Of a stretch of DNA of 64,000 nucleotides, positions 12,692-24,661 are shown piece by piece. This DNA comes from Warburgia ugandensis. Its lineage: Eukaryota; Streptophyta; Magnoliopsida; Canellales; Canellaceae. The stretch is taken from contig CP141132.1 in NCBI GenBank assembly GCA_035236585.1, forward strand, positions 53,323,880-53,387,879, read 5' to 3'. Numbering within the stretch: position 1 is the first letter of the stretch; each line of letters opens with the position of its first letter. The translations under genes and the position numbers were made by a program. Under the pieces are notes generated by a model. It saw only the letters and a list, made by a program, of their open reading frames with translations. It had not been told where the DNA came from and did not search any database.

Positions 12692-13470
12692 TGAAGCAGA
12701 ACATGTTTTGCTCCTAAAAAAAAAAAAATTGATGGGCAACCAACCAAAAATCTCCACCAATAGTCATTCAACCTTCACTCCTTTGCATGACTTTTTCTCA
12801 TTGGTCCATCCTAGCTAAATGTCCTCTCATTGGATGCTTTAGTATAGCCTTGAGTTAGGATATATCTTGGGCATTGAATACTTTCAAAGTATGGATGAAT
12901 ATAGGATAAACTTCCTATTAATTCTCTCTCTCATCTACATGTTTTTCCCCTTTTATTTCTCATTATTTTTCACCTATAAAAATATGTTTTTACATGTATT
13001 GCACGTCTACATGGAATAATTATGGAATCCCTTATGTGATCCCATCTTGGAGTTAAGAAAGAGGGAGAAAGTGAGTGGACTCCATAAAGCAAAACATATT
13101 TTTCTCCTTAAAAAATGGTGGGCAGCCCGCAAAAGAATCTCCACCAATAGTCATTCAAGCTTCCCTCCTTTGCATGATTTTTTCTCATTGGTCCACCCTA
13201 TCTTAAATGTATTATCATTGGATGCTTTAGGATAGCCTTGAGTTACGATAGACTTTGGCCATTGAATGCTGCAAAAGTATGGAGGAATATTGGCTAGATT
13301 TCCCATTAATTTTCTCTCCTCTACACATTTTTTCACCTTTTATTTCTTATTATTTTCTCCTATAAAAATATGTTTTTATATGTATTACACGTCCACTTGC
13401 ATGGTAAAATCATGAATTCCCTTGTGTGTCCCATCTTGGAGTTAAGAAAATGAGAGTGGGTAGAAGAAGT
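12692..13470 (-). repeat. ~388-bp tandem duplication in the 5' LTR
   Basis: Two diverged units run from about 12692 to 13079 and from 13080 to 13470. Anchors are CCCATCTTGG at 13041 and 13430, and TCTCCACCAATAGTCATTCAA at 12751 and 13138. Each has a minus-strand TATA-like segment, near 12987 and 13374. The homologous 3' LTR (about 4150-4520) has only one unit. Confidence 0.85.
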
Positions 13471-13934
13471 CTTTGTGTGGGCCCTAATTTTTTACTTATT
13501 TTGTATCATAAAAAGATCGTATACATGTGCATCTAGTGAATCTAGGTTTTATTGGAAGCTCTCCAAAGTGGTAGAATGGGTGCAGCCATGCATGAGAAGT
13601 ATGCTACCCTCACTTTTGGTAAAGGCACTCTATTTAGTACAGATAAGGTTGGGGGTTGTGCATACGGTGTCTAATAGTCTTGAATATGATAACAACACCT
13701 CCATAGCATTCTAAACTTTTAAACGTCATGGTTTATAGCCTGTAGGCCTATGATATTTCTTGGATAGTGAAATTTCTCTCTTTTTAGGGCTTTGGTTCTA
13801 AAAATAACATTTTTTCAGTTGTACCCTAATCCTGCAAAATGTAAAATAATCCTTAAGTGGTAATATTTAAGATAATTTTAGGGTTAAAACTACTAAATAT
13901 AGAGATATTATATGCAATATTTTTAAATATATCA

Positions 13935-16900
13935 TGTACCATGTAAGTGACAAAAAATGAGTGAGTCCAACCCAAGTGGTCCATAAGAAATTCAAGGTAA
14001 TGATGACCACTAACACCAACAACAAACTTATTCCTATCTGAGCTACCACCGGTTGGTGTATGTGTATTAATTATTAAAAGTTGAACATTGTCACTAGGAA
14101 GGACCATTTTCCTTTACTCTTTCTTGATCAAATGTTAGAACGGATAGCATGACACAAGTTTTATTATTTTCTAGATCATCATCATCATCATCAAGACCTT
14201 ATCTCAATCAAGGGTCAGCCACATGAATCTTATTCCTCCATTCCACTCTATTAAAAATAATGACTTCATTTAGTCCCAAAGTTTTTAAGTCTTTCCTCAC
14301 CAATTCTATCCACGTTCTTTTGGGCCTTCCCCTTCCCCTTTTAGAACCTTCTACTTGTGTTACCTCACTCCTTCTAACTGGTGCCGTTGTTGGTCTCCTT
14401 TGAACATGTCCAAACCATATAAGTCTAATCTCCCTCATCATGTTACCTATTGGTACTACCCCTAAATTTCCTCTAATATTTTCATTTCTAATTCTATCCT
14501 TTCTTATCTTACCACTCATCTATCTCAACATCCTCATTTCTGTCACACTCATCATATGAGTATGTTGTTCCTTAACTGCCCAACACTATGATCTATAGAG
14601 CATGACCAGCCTTATGGCCATCCTATAGAATTTTCCTTTTAGTTTGAGAGGCACCCGCCGATCACATAAAACTCTAGATGCACATCTCCATTTGTTCCAA
14701 CCTGCTTGGATTCTCTGGGTAACCTCCCTCTCAATCTCTCCACTCTCATGAATCATTGATCCTAAGTACCAAAAGTGGTCTTTTATGGGGACGTCTTAGT
14801 TATCAACCTTGACTGGTGTTCCACTCCTACTCTCCTTGCTAAAATTACATTTCATATATTCTGTCTTAGTTCGGCTAATTTTAAATCCTTCAGATTCTAA
14901 TGCTTCTCTCCATAACTCTAGCTTTGTGTTTACACCCTCCCTTGTCTCATCAAGTAAGACTATATCATCTGCAAACAGCATGCACTAGGGAATCTCCTCA
15001 AGCAAATGTTTTGTTAACTCATTTGCAACCAATGTGAAAAGGTATGGGCTCAATGCCGATCCTTGGTGCAATCCTATAGTGACAGGGAAATCAGCAGTCA
15101 TGCCACTAGTGGTCTTAACATTTGTTATCGCTCCCTCATACATATGTTTAATTATGCCAATATACCCCTGAGAAACCCCTTTATCACCCAACACCCTCCA
15201 TATTAACTCTCTAGGGACTCTATCCTTTGCTTCTACAAATGAGAGTCTTTCGTGCTGAGTATCTTTAGTGATATGGTAGAGCACTTTTTAGAGGTCTTTC
15301 TGGACAATTTTTGTTTTTTGGGATTCATTTGACATATTCATGAAAATTTAAGGAAAGTCTAAAATCATTGTGAGTAGAAAATTTTAGTACTAAACTGAGA
15401 GAATTGTCATTTTAGGGTTCCCAATAGAATTGTACTTGGCCCAATTATTTCATCCAAAGACATAGAGGTAGATAAAGAAAAAATTTATCTCATTTCTAAT
15501 CTATCATACCTAAATTAGTTAGAAATATTTTCTTTTCTTAAAACATGCAAGATTTTGTAGGAGATTTGTTAAGGATTTTAGTGCAATATCTAGACGATTG
15601 TGTCATCTCCTTCAAAAGGATACCTTTTTTGAGTGGATTGATGAATGTTTGGAGGATTTCACAAAGCTAAAAGACAAGTTAACCACTAAACCTATTATGT
15701 AGCCACCCGACTGGATTTTACTCTTTGAAATCATATGTAGTGCTAATGGTTAGTATGACACTTAACAGTATGTAAATGAACTATTATATTACAGAAAAGG
15801 AACTCCTTGCTATAGTCTTTGCACGAGATAAGTTCATATCTTAACTGGTTGGTTCTAAGATAGCTATTTTTACTAACCATTTGGCACTCAAATACCTTCT
15901 TTCCAGGAAGGACACTAACCCACAACTTCTTAGATGGATTCTTCTACCCTAAGAATTTGACCTTGAAATTAAAGATAAGAAAGGAGTAGAAAATGTAGTG
16001 GTCGACAACTTTCTTAACTAGTTATAATTCATCCTTTTGAAGAGCTGCCAATCAAGAACACCTTTTTGAATGAGCAACTATTTAATATCTCTCATCCACC
16101 TTGGTTTGCTGACGTTGCAAATTTGGTTACAGGTAGGATACTTCAACATTAGAGTAAGTCAAACAAGGAAAAATTTTCCTCCATTGTGAAGCACTATTTG
16201 TAGGGTGGCATGTATTTATTAAGTACTGTATATATCAAATAATTAGGTGATGTGTGCATGATAAAGAACAAAATAGTTTCATCTTCTTTTGTCATTTCAA
16301 AGATGTGGAGATCATTTTTCTACCTAGAAAACTACTGCAAAAATTTTACAGTGTGGTTTATATTGACTCACCCTATTTAAAGACACACATGACTTTTATA
16401 AAGCTTGCAAGCATTGTAGAAAATTATGCAAAGTAATCCTAAGGAATATGATATCTTTGAACCCCATTCTTATAATTGGGGTATTTAACTATTGAGACAT
16501 TGATTTCATAAAGCCATTCCTTCCTTCTTTTGGATATCTATGCATATTAGTAGCTGTAGAATATGCATCCAAGTGGAATGAGTGGCTATTCCATATAGGA
16601 CCAATGGTCATAAAATGATCGTTATGTTTTTTAAAGAAAATATCTTTTCAAGATTGAGTACACCTCAAGCCATTGTTAGTGATAATGATACCCATTTTTG
16701 CAATAGAGTTTTTGCAGCTCTTATGAAAAAATATAACATAGCACACAAAGCTACAATGCTGTGTCACCCACAAACAAGTGGACAAGTGGAAATATCTAAT
16801 TGACCTATGTAATAAATTCTTTAGAGAAATATTAACTCAGATCGTAAGGATTGGTCACCTTAACAGACCAATGCGTTTTGTGCATACATGACTATGTACA

Positions 16901-17330
16901 AAAGGCCAATTAGTATATCACCCTATCGTATAGTATATAGTAAAGCTTGCCACTTTCCTTTAGAAGTAGAACATAGAGCTTACTGGGCTATTAAAATATT
17001 TAATTTTAACATGGATAATGCATGCTCACATCATGGGCTCTAGATTGTTAAGTTGGTAGAGATCTGAAAGGAAGCTTATGAGAGTAATAGGATTTAAAAG
17101 GAAAGGATGAAAATTTTTTAATCATAAAATCATTTTGGGAAAATCCTTTACTCCATCCTAGAAGGTCCTCCTTCAACTCTAAGCTTTATCTTTTCCCAAG
17201 GAAGCTTAAAACTCGATGGGCCGATGCATATATTGTTAAAGAAGTTTTCCCATATGGGACTATCAAGATTGAGGATACTAGGACTGGCCACACTTTTAAA
17301 GTGAACAATCAATGTCCTTAGCCATTCCTA
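13935..17330 (+). mobile_element. Athila-like Ty3/gypsy pol fossil
   Basis: Remains of pol on the plus strand in canonical order. About 13950-14174 matches the start of the RT domain ('DQMLER' type motif and the VSP..VVHKK region). A LINE interrupts it at 14175. From about 15224 it resumes with the RT palm and finger end, then RT/RNase H linker sequence (15545-15700), RNase H ('FARDKFIS'-like text near 15820), and a spacer reading 'ELPIKNTFLNEQLF' (16045-16090). The integrase core at 16582-16803 shows '[15 protein letters not shown]' and '[10 protein letters not shown]'. The integrase C-terminus extends to about 17320. The spacer and integrase wording are typical of the Athila lineage. It is clearly broken in more than ten places and old. 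Confidence 0.85.
14175..15223 (-). mobile_element. 5'-truncated RTE-clade LINE, copy 2
   Basis: Second member of the same LINE family as 10027-11280, also on the minus strand, with an (ATC)n tail at 14175-14193. Readable blocks: 'RELIWRVLGDKGVSQGYIGI', 'GLHQGSALSPYLFTLVANEL', '[18 protein letters not shown]' with the catalytic ADD, and the C-terminal 'IRLIWFGHVQRRPTTAP' (14519-14208). It is split over several frames and ends slightly earlier at the 5' side than copy 1. It lies inside the RT region of the Athila-like fossil. The host pol sequence on its two sides is not contiguous, suggesting that target DNA was lost at insertion. I saw no clear target-site duplication. Confidence 0.9.
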
Positions 17331-19174
17331 GAGTGTATTATCCAAATGTTGAGTCCACAAGCCTATAACATCATGTATCCAAGGATTGAGTGGACCCTAT
17401 CCCTCTATAATTTTTGTACCATGGATTTTCAAATTTTGCTTTTTGTACATCACCCATTTGTTTATTTATTAATGTTTCATCATACCAATTCCCAAATATT
17501 GAAAGCAATGTTTCATTTAGGTTGGTGATATAGAATTATGGAAGATTTTGGTATTTTTATTTTTCTTTTTTTCTTTTAAAAATTTGAGCAACTTTTTGAA
17601 AATGTTTTTGACATTTTAGGTTAGTTCCTTTACCATAATGAGAACTGAATTTTAGGAAGTTTAGTTTTTCTTTCTAACTTCAACTTATTAATAGTTTGTA
17701 CATGTTTAATTAATTATTTTAGTCATTTTCTAAAGCATTTAATCAAATCCAATCTTGGATCACACTTTTACACATAGTTGAATGTATATAGTCTAGATCA
17801 ACAAGTAGTTATTACTTAGAAACCCTGAAGAAAATTAGTGGAGACTTATAACCCATGTTAGCTTTAGGGACATTCATTCCTTTTGAGAGTTATATGTACA
17901 TTCATATTTTGTTTAGTGTGAATAATTCATAGTTGATCCCAATATTCCTTAATTTGATCAACTACCAGGATTTACCATTTGAGTATTAGCCTTAATTTTC
18001 TAAGAAGTTTGTTGAAACGGATAAGATATACAAAACCTAGAAAATAATTTAGGCCATCTTTTTTTTTTATCTAGAATCATAAAGCTTATTGAGTGACACT
18101 TTTAAGATTAGTTATCCCTTTGAGTCTTGTATGTAATCTATTTCTTTTATGAACCCAATCATCTTTACCCATATTAACCCAATACAAATCATCCATTACC
18201 TACTTTCTTCAAAAATAAGTTAGAGATGACAAAAAAATAACTTTAAGTATCAATACAAATAAGGAAGTAAATATTAAGAACAGAAGATAAAAATATTTTC
18301 AAAGAAATGTAAAAGAAAGAAAAGAAGAAAAAAAGAAAAGTACAAAAGAATGTTGACTCTCGTACAACAAAGAAAAATTATCAATTTTTAGTAAAAGACC
18401 TCTACTTACTATGAAGACTTTGAATACCCTACATACTTTTCTTTCATAACCTTGTCATAAGCCTACATTTTATCCCAGTATAAGACCTATTGATTCTAGG
18501 AGGAATATAATATTAATGAGGACATGAACTGGAAAAGAATATAGATGTAGTATCTTTAACTTTCTTAGTAAATGACATCTTTTCCAAAGGGATCAAAATA
18601 GATCCTTACTAACTCATGTTTTTTCATGAGTATACAATTTGTGAGATACTTTTGTTTTTTTATTCTACTCATATATTAAAGAGAGATATGTTTTATCATT
18701 TTTATAATAGTTTTAGCTTTGAGAGTATATCTACTAGTAAGAATTGAGGTTCAAATATATCTTAAATAAAGTTCTTGAGTCATAGTCTGCTTAGAGGCCA
18801 AGATCTATTATATATGTAGACATTACACACACTACACTTTGAGGTCTAAGCCTAAATGAAATATCTTTAGCATATGAGTGGGTCTTGAACTTTTTCATTT
18901 ATTTATATTAACATGATAAATTTGGTAGATGGGTTATGGAAGAAATTCTCATAGATAAATTTAAGAACTAACTTTATTGAATTTTGTGGGTAAATTCATT
19001 ACAAACTCTTATGAGGCTTAACTCATCCACTAGTGGTAACCTAGGTGTTTAAGGGCTTGTTGCATATGCTAATTGCAATAGTGAGTACCTACGATAATGA
19101 CAATCTTTATCGCTTTTAATAACATGATTTTCATATGTTTTACTCAGGACTAGGAAAATGCTATTTGGGTTGTG
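17331..19174 (+). mobile_element. 3' non-coding region of the Athila-like element
   Basis: Follows the integrase end and lacks coding likeness. A purine-rich stretch lies at 18309-18342 (AAAAGAAAGAAAAGAAG type), as is common in the long non-coding stretch after Athila pol. The end (about 18740-19174) is distantly similar to 1-455, with ATATCTTTAG near 18865 and a CTCAGGACTAGGAAAATGC phrase at 19143 just ahead of the LTR. Nothing else is recognised in it. Confidence 0.55.
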
Positions 19175-19390
19175 TGTTGATTGTCCATTTTGTACCAAAA
19201 ACCCTAACTTTCATATTTAGTACATCTTATTGTTCATTTTCTAACTTATAGGATATATTTGTACTAAACTACTTATTTGTCATCTAACCTTAATTTCATT
19301 TAATTTTTAGAGTTAGATAGATATTTAGAGGTTAGTATGAATTAAACCACATAAAATAACATTAATTAGGACATTTTTTGTATTTTGTAG
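19175..19390 (+). mobile_element. Left part of a gypsy LTR split by a Tekay-like LTR
   Basis: Starts TGTTGATTGTCC right after the non-coding tail. It resembles LTR starts at 53764 (TGATAAGTGTTC) and 62954 (TGAGTGTC) in having a short TG..GT start followed by T-rich text with AAAACCC. It is interrupted at 19390 by the LTR starting TGTCACACCC. The remainder is probably the plus-strand LTR-like region about 23300-25990. Confidence 0.45.
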
Positions 19391-19980
19391 TGTCACACCC
19401 TAGGTTTTTCGTGAAGATTTTTTGTGGTTATTTCAAAAGATGGCGCCTATAAATTTTTGAAATACAAAAACAACAGAACGTTTTTCTTTGAAATTCATTT
19501 TTTCAAAAACCCGGATGTCACCTTCATGCTCACACTATACATATATATATATATATATAGTTTTCTAGAAGATAGAACTTTATTTCTGAAAACAGGACCC
19601 ATCCAATGGTTCACTTGTATAACCCCTATAACATTATATTAAATGTCCAATATCACAATTCAAATGACTAACTATACAATACAAAAGCCTTAAATAAAAT
19701 GTATACTTGTGCGTAGAAGTATAGTTGCTAGATTCCTTTTGTTGTGTACATCTTCTCTTGTCTTTCTGTATCTAAGATATTATAAACATAAAACATTTAC
19801 AATATCTCAGCAAGCTATGCTTGGTAGGGGAGTTTAAGAAGCATGCTAAATCTTAAGATACATTACTTATTCAATAGTAATTAGAATATTCATTTCCATA
19901 GCAATTGGGTTAAATTGAATTTACAATATGTTTCATATCTCAACAACCCATTTGTAAGCCAAATGTTTACAATACTTCAA

Positions 19981-20788
19981 TTCCATGAACCATACTCTAC
20001 ATACAATTCTACCCATTCACTAACCCATATGAAAACATATATGAAACTACCCCCTCAATCCTATTAATATAACAATAATACACATATATGAAAATTGTTA
20101 AAGGACATACAAAATTATGAATATAATCAACGTCACCTAATTTGCATTCCCAGACTATACTAGGTTTCATAATCATACCCCTCATCATGTGGGGTTCCTA
20201 ATTATCCAGCCTTTGCTGGTATATCAACATAATCCTCATGCCCCTCACCATACAGGGTCCACAATCCTCCAACCATTGCTGGGAAAATGATGTAAGGCAT
20301 ATCATCATGCCGTATCATATAAAGCATCTCATAATGCCATCATATATGCATGTCCCATGAGTAGAATGCACAATGAATATGATATTCCATGAACCATACT
20401 CTACATACAATTCTACCCATTCACTAACCCAAATGAAAACATATATGAAACTACTCCCTCAATCCTATTAATATAACAATAATACACATATATGAAAATT
20501 GTTAAAGGACATACAAAATTATGAATATAATCAACGTCACCTAATTTACATTCCCTGACTATACCGGGTTTAATAATCATACCCCTCATCATGTGGGGTT
20601 CCTAATTATCCAGCCTCTGCTGGTATATCAACATAATCCTCATGCCCCTCACCATACAGGGTCCACAATCCTCCTGCCATTGCTGGGAAAATGATGTAAG
20701 GCATATCATCATGTCGTATCATATAAAGCATCTCATAATGCCATCATATATGCATGTCCCATGAGTAGAATGTACAATGAATACGATA
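19981..20788. repeat. 404-bp tandem duplication inside the Tekay-like LTR
   Basis: Units 19981-20384 and 20385-20788 both begin TTCCATGAACCATACTCTAC and end ...ATGAATA(T/C)GATAT. They differ at only about a dozen positions. The unit includes two short subrepeats of the form 'CCCCTCA(T/C)CAT..GG'. Confidence 0.95.
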
Positions 20789-21668
20789 TTTTCCTCTTTG
20801 GGTCCCTCACAACTGCCTAACCAGCATCTCTTGGTAACCCTCAAGGATATGCACCATAGTGCACCAAATATAAGAACTACTATGCATGCAATCAGAATCC
20901 GTACAGCGCGCTCGGATAACTGCTCAATAATCTACCTATACCATCCTCGATGGAAATCACAATATCCATGTCCGCATGGGGAGGACCATGGATGCAACAG
21001 TGGCAGCCTTCCCATGATTGCCCCACCTGACTTTTTGCAACACATAGTGCATGGTATCCATAACATAATAAATTTCGGAGAGTGGGTGGCCAAACCCTCA
21101 TAACTCTCCTAACATAGCATCCCTAGGCCTATGCCTGTCTAAAACAAAACTCTCAGGCCTCCATGCCCAGATGTAAAATAATCATAATAGCAAGTAATTC
21201 GCATGTTCATATATTTCATAACAAGAATAACATCCTCACTTATTTGGTGATAACCCACCAAGGATGTATCCTATAACCTAAACTCAAACATCATCAATAT
21301 TGACATGGTACCCATGTACCATAAACATCATTTCACAATTCACATACATAATCTACAAGGCATAAGCATCAATTATAACATGCAATTCTTTTAATTAACA
21401 TTATTTCAATTTAAAGCATATCGAATATCAATCATATAGTCAGGAATAAGATCATGTTAGAACATGCATCTTATAATTTAGACATGCTGTCTTAAATTTC
21501 CACCCACCTCATGTGACACGTTCCCCTGATTCCACTAGCTTTAATTGCACTCTGCTTCACGATCGACTTCGCCTGCTTCAATAAGATGTTCTAAGACCCA
21601 TTGTTCTAGCTTGTGTCTTTGTCAGATGGAAAGATTGGTGGCTGCACGGAATATATATCCCTTTGGTG

Positions 21669-21700
<32 letters not shown>

Positions 21701-22633
21701 ACATCCAACGAAAAAAGAAAGAAGGAAGTGCTACAGTAGTAAGCATGACACACACCAAAAGAACATATGCAACAGCTTTGCTGGAAATGCTTTGCAGTTT
21801 TTTTTTTTTTTCTTATCAATACCATATGTGTAGTTATAGACTAAAGCAATTGACACCGTGAATCAGAAAATCAGGGAAGGAATGAAAGAAAACAAAATTT
21901 TGAATCTGAAGCAGAATGCAGCGAATTCAGGAAAGATTTCAAAAAGGAGCAAAGATCAAACCCAAATCGCTAGTGCTGGAAATGGCACAATAGAAACACA
22001 ACGTCAATGCCAAGGTCAACTGCTTTGGTCAAAGAGGAAAGATAGAACCAAGCTAATAACAATCAAAATCTTCTGCAGCACAACGGCTAAACAGCCCAAA
22101 ACAGAATAGATGTAGATGGTATGCACTTCGAATGATGCGGGAAGCACCCAACGACCATTAGAAGTACAGGAATGGCGAGATTTGGAGGGGAGAAATCCCA
22201 TGCTGACAGAGGATGCGATCATATCTAAATTAGGGCAAGAGAAATCTGAGAGCAGCAGACATGTTCGCCTAGGCAATATTTTTCGATGTTTGATTGGTTT
22301 CACAATCACCAATGGAAGAAAGGGGTTTTTAGGCCGTAGGTGGCCAGTGGCCTTAGATCGATCACCATCGAGGTTGCCAAGAACCGAATCTGAGAGAAAC
22401 AAAGGAAAACGGTTTTCTACGGTGGCTAACCAGAGGAGGGATGGAGAGATGGTCACCTGCATTAGGGAAAAGACACGCTGCAAGTGAAAGGCAACCCAGA
22501 CGACCAGAGATGGTAGGGTTTCAAGGCCGGAAGAACAGATCATTCTTTCTCTCGCCGGTGGGAGATCCGAGCAAAAGGGGACGCTCTCCCTGCTGATGGA
22601 AGATCCAAACCAGGGCAGCCCTAGGTTTTGCCC

Positions 22634-22755
<122 letters not shown>

Positions 22756-23026
22756 ACAGACCCGACCTTTCGTAGGGTTTGCAACGTGAATGGGGGGTGC
22801 CAATATCAATTTGGCCCCCTCCCATTAAGTTGTATTCTTTGTTATATATATATATATACCAAATCGCCCTTGACTTCAAAGGCCCCTAACTTCATCATAC
22901 GAGCTCTATTTTCAACGTTCTTTGGCTTGTTGGATTTCGTTTTCCAAGCACTATCTAATGGTTTTATTAGTTCCAAATTATACTTCTATAAAAGGATTTA
23001 TTTTTTATTTTTTTTGGGTTGTTACA

Positions 23027-23300
23027 ATCTTCCCTCCTTAGAGAAATTTTGTCCCTGAATTTTTTTATTTTGTTATTTTACAATCATTACCTTCTTCCCT
23101 CCTTAGAGAATTTCATCTTAGAATTTCTCTTCATGATATCTTTCCAACAACTCTAATAATATCCTCATCTCATTGTAAATTTAAAGTCATATAATTACTT
23201 CAATAAAAATTCAATCCTCAAATTAGAAGTACCAATGAGAGATTGATGAAGGCGAATCAAAGTTTTTGGATATCAAATTGGAACAATTTCTTCATAACCA
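23027..23300 (-). mobile_element. Polypurine junction and pol tail of the Tekay-like element
   Basis: Immediately beside the LTR, plus strand ATCTTCCCTCCTTAGAGAAA is the reverse of the usual end of chromovirus pol plus polypurine tract. A second, diverged copy of the same phrase lies at 23093-23112, so this junction is duplicated about 65 bp away. Beyond about 23150 nothing specific to pol is readable and the element is evidently cut. The right boundary is a guess. Confidence 0.55.
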
Positions 23301-23566
23301 AGCTAGAGAAGTAGATTTTATTTGTTTTTTAGTTAATTTTTTGTCTTTTTTAATTTAAATATTTTGTAAATTTTAGTTTTTAAATAGATTTTAGTTTATA
23401 ATTCATTGTCAGTTCATTTTTATCATTTCTTTTAATTTTTTAGATAATTATATTTTATTGAAACTCCATCTTTTTAAGTTGAGACCCCATAGGATTGACT
23501 CATACTTGCATTAGCTACACTACAATAGCCAGTGCACTTACGGTAAAATAATCAACAAATTACTTA

Positions 23567-23669
<103 letters not shown>

Positions 23670-24108
23670 ACCATTACATGCGTACAAAGCAACACATTCT
23701 CCCCCTTCATTCTAACTAGGGGAAAATTTATTTTCATGAGGAAAAAATAGGAACTCAAAAACATCTAACTTCAGAGTATGAATAAATAGGAAATCTATAG
23801 TTGAAATTCAACAAGTTTTGAGAGGAATCAATTATCAAGATTGATCATGCTTAGGGCTCCCCCATGCTATAAAAAAAAAAGTGTACATTTTCTTATGGAA
23901 AGGAATCAGCTTGAGTGAGAATCTTTTGGAGAAGCTAGAGAGACAGAGAAGGAAAGAGAGAAAGGATGAATGAATTTGGATATCTTAGATAGGATTCTAA
24001 GAGAGATTTTAGGATCTGGGAGAGACTACTATTGGAGGAGATTAGATGCATGCTTAAGTGGACCAATGGGAGCATGACACAAAGGGAAACAAGGGAGAAA
24101 TTGGACCA

Positions 24109-24110
<2 letters not shown>

Positions 24111-24172
<62 letters not shown>
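24111..24172. repeat. (GA)n microsatellite, 62 bp
   Basis: Perfect GA dinucleotides about 240 bp downstream of the TATA-like box at 23867, inside the LTR-like region. Confidence 0.98.
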
Positions 24173-24176
<4 letters not shown>

Positions 24177-24636
24177 TTCATAAAATGGAACATTTTCACA
24201 TTAGAAGGAACAAGGTACAATGGGGTTTAGACGATTCTCCAAAGAAAACTGAGACTTGTTTTTCTAGAATGCAATTGGGCATCTTAAGGAGGAACATGTC
24301 TTTTGGAGGCTACTAAAGAGGGAGACATCTTTTAAGTAGAGTTGTGTTTATATTTTGGACAAAAAATGGAGTATGAGGTCTCTTGCAAGGGGGATTAATG
24401 TGTATATGTATTGGAGTTGAAGACTTCTTTTGGATAACTCATGGAATTGTTTTCTTTTACATCTTTTGTTTTATAGAGTAGATCTCTTGGAAGGGATGTC
24501 TTGGGGTCGAGGCTTGGACATTTTGGAGAGAAAGGAGAGTCTTTGATGTCTCTCTCTTAGAGCTACAAAAGAAAGAACACCTTTTATGTTAGAAGAGTGT
24601 TTTATTTGTTTGGGAGCTATTGGTTTGGGGGATTTT

Positions 24637-24661
24637 AATTATTATTATTATTATTATTATT
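24637..24661. repeat. (ATT)n microsatellite
   Basis: About eight TTA/ATT triplets in the T-rich part of the LTR-like region. Confidence 0.9.

Larger units (their letters stand above)
3303..13934 (-). mobile_element. Non-autonomous, gag-bearing Athila/Tat-like LTR element (whole)
   Basis: Minus-strand element with parts in the expected order: 5' LTR 9442-13934, primer-binding site 9418-9435, gag-like region about 6541-9417, 3' non-coding region 4939-6540, and 3' LTR 4938 down to 3303. No reverse transcriptase or integrase sequence is visible between the gag-like part and the 3' non-coding part, so it would have depended on enzymes from a relative. The 3' LTR is cut at 3303, where homology with the 5' LTR (from about 11832) stops abruptly. 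An RTE LINE is nested in the 5' LTR. The two LTRs differ by very roughly 15 percent by eye, which makes it old. It is a broken fossil. Confidence 0.6.
9442..13934 (-). mobile_element. 5' LTR of the minus-strand gypsy element
   Basis: Bounded by TGATATATTTTAAATATT at 9442 and AATATATCA ending at 13934, an inverted TGATATAT/ATATATCA pair. Without the nested LINE (10027-11280 plus one target-duplication copy) and the extra 388-bp unit, it is about 2.8 kb. The upper part is homologous to the partial 3' LTR. A (TA)n tract lies at 9779-9801. On the far side it abuts Athila-like pol sequence of the opposite orientation, so this element probably inserted into that one. Confidence 0.6.

Noticed and set aside
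13853-14107. 84-codon minus-strand frame with an apparently gene-like composition
   Set aside because: It is antisense to Athila-like RT sequence, which explains its composition.
20777-21103. 108-codon plus-strand frame
   Set aside because: Lies within the Tekay-like LTR, overlaps an opposite frame, and shows no known domain.
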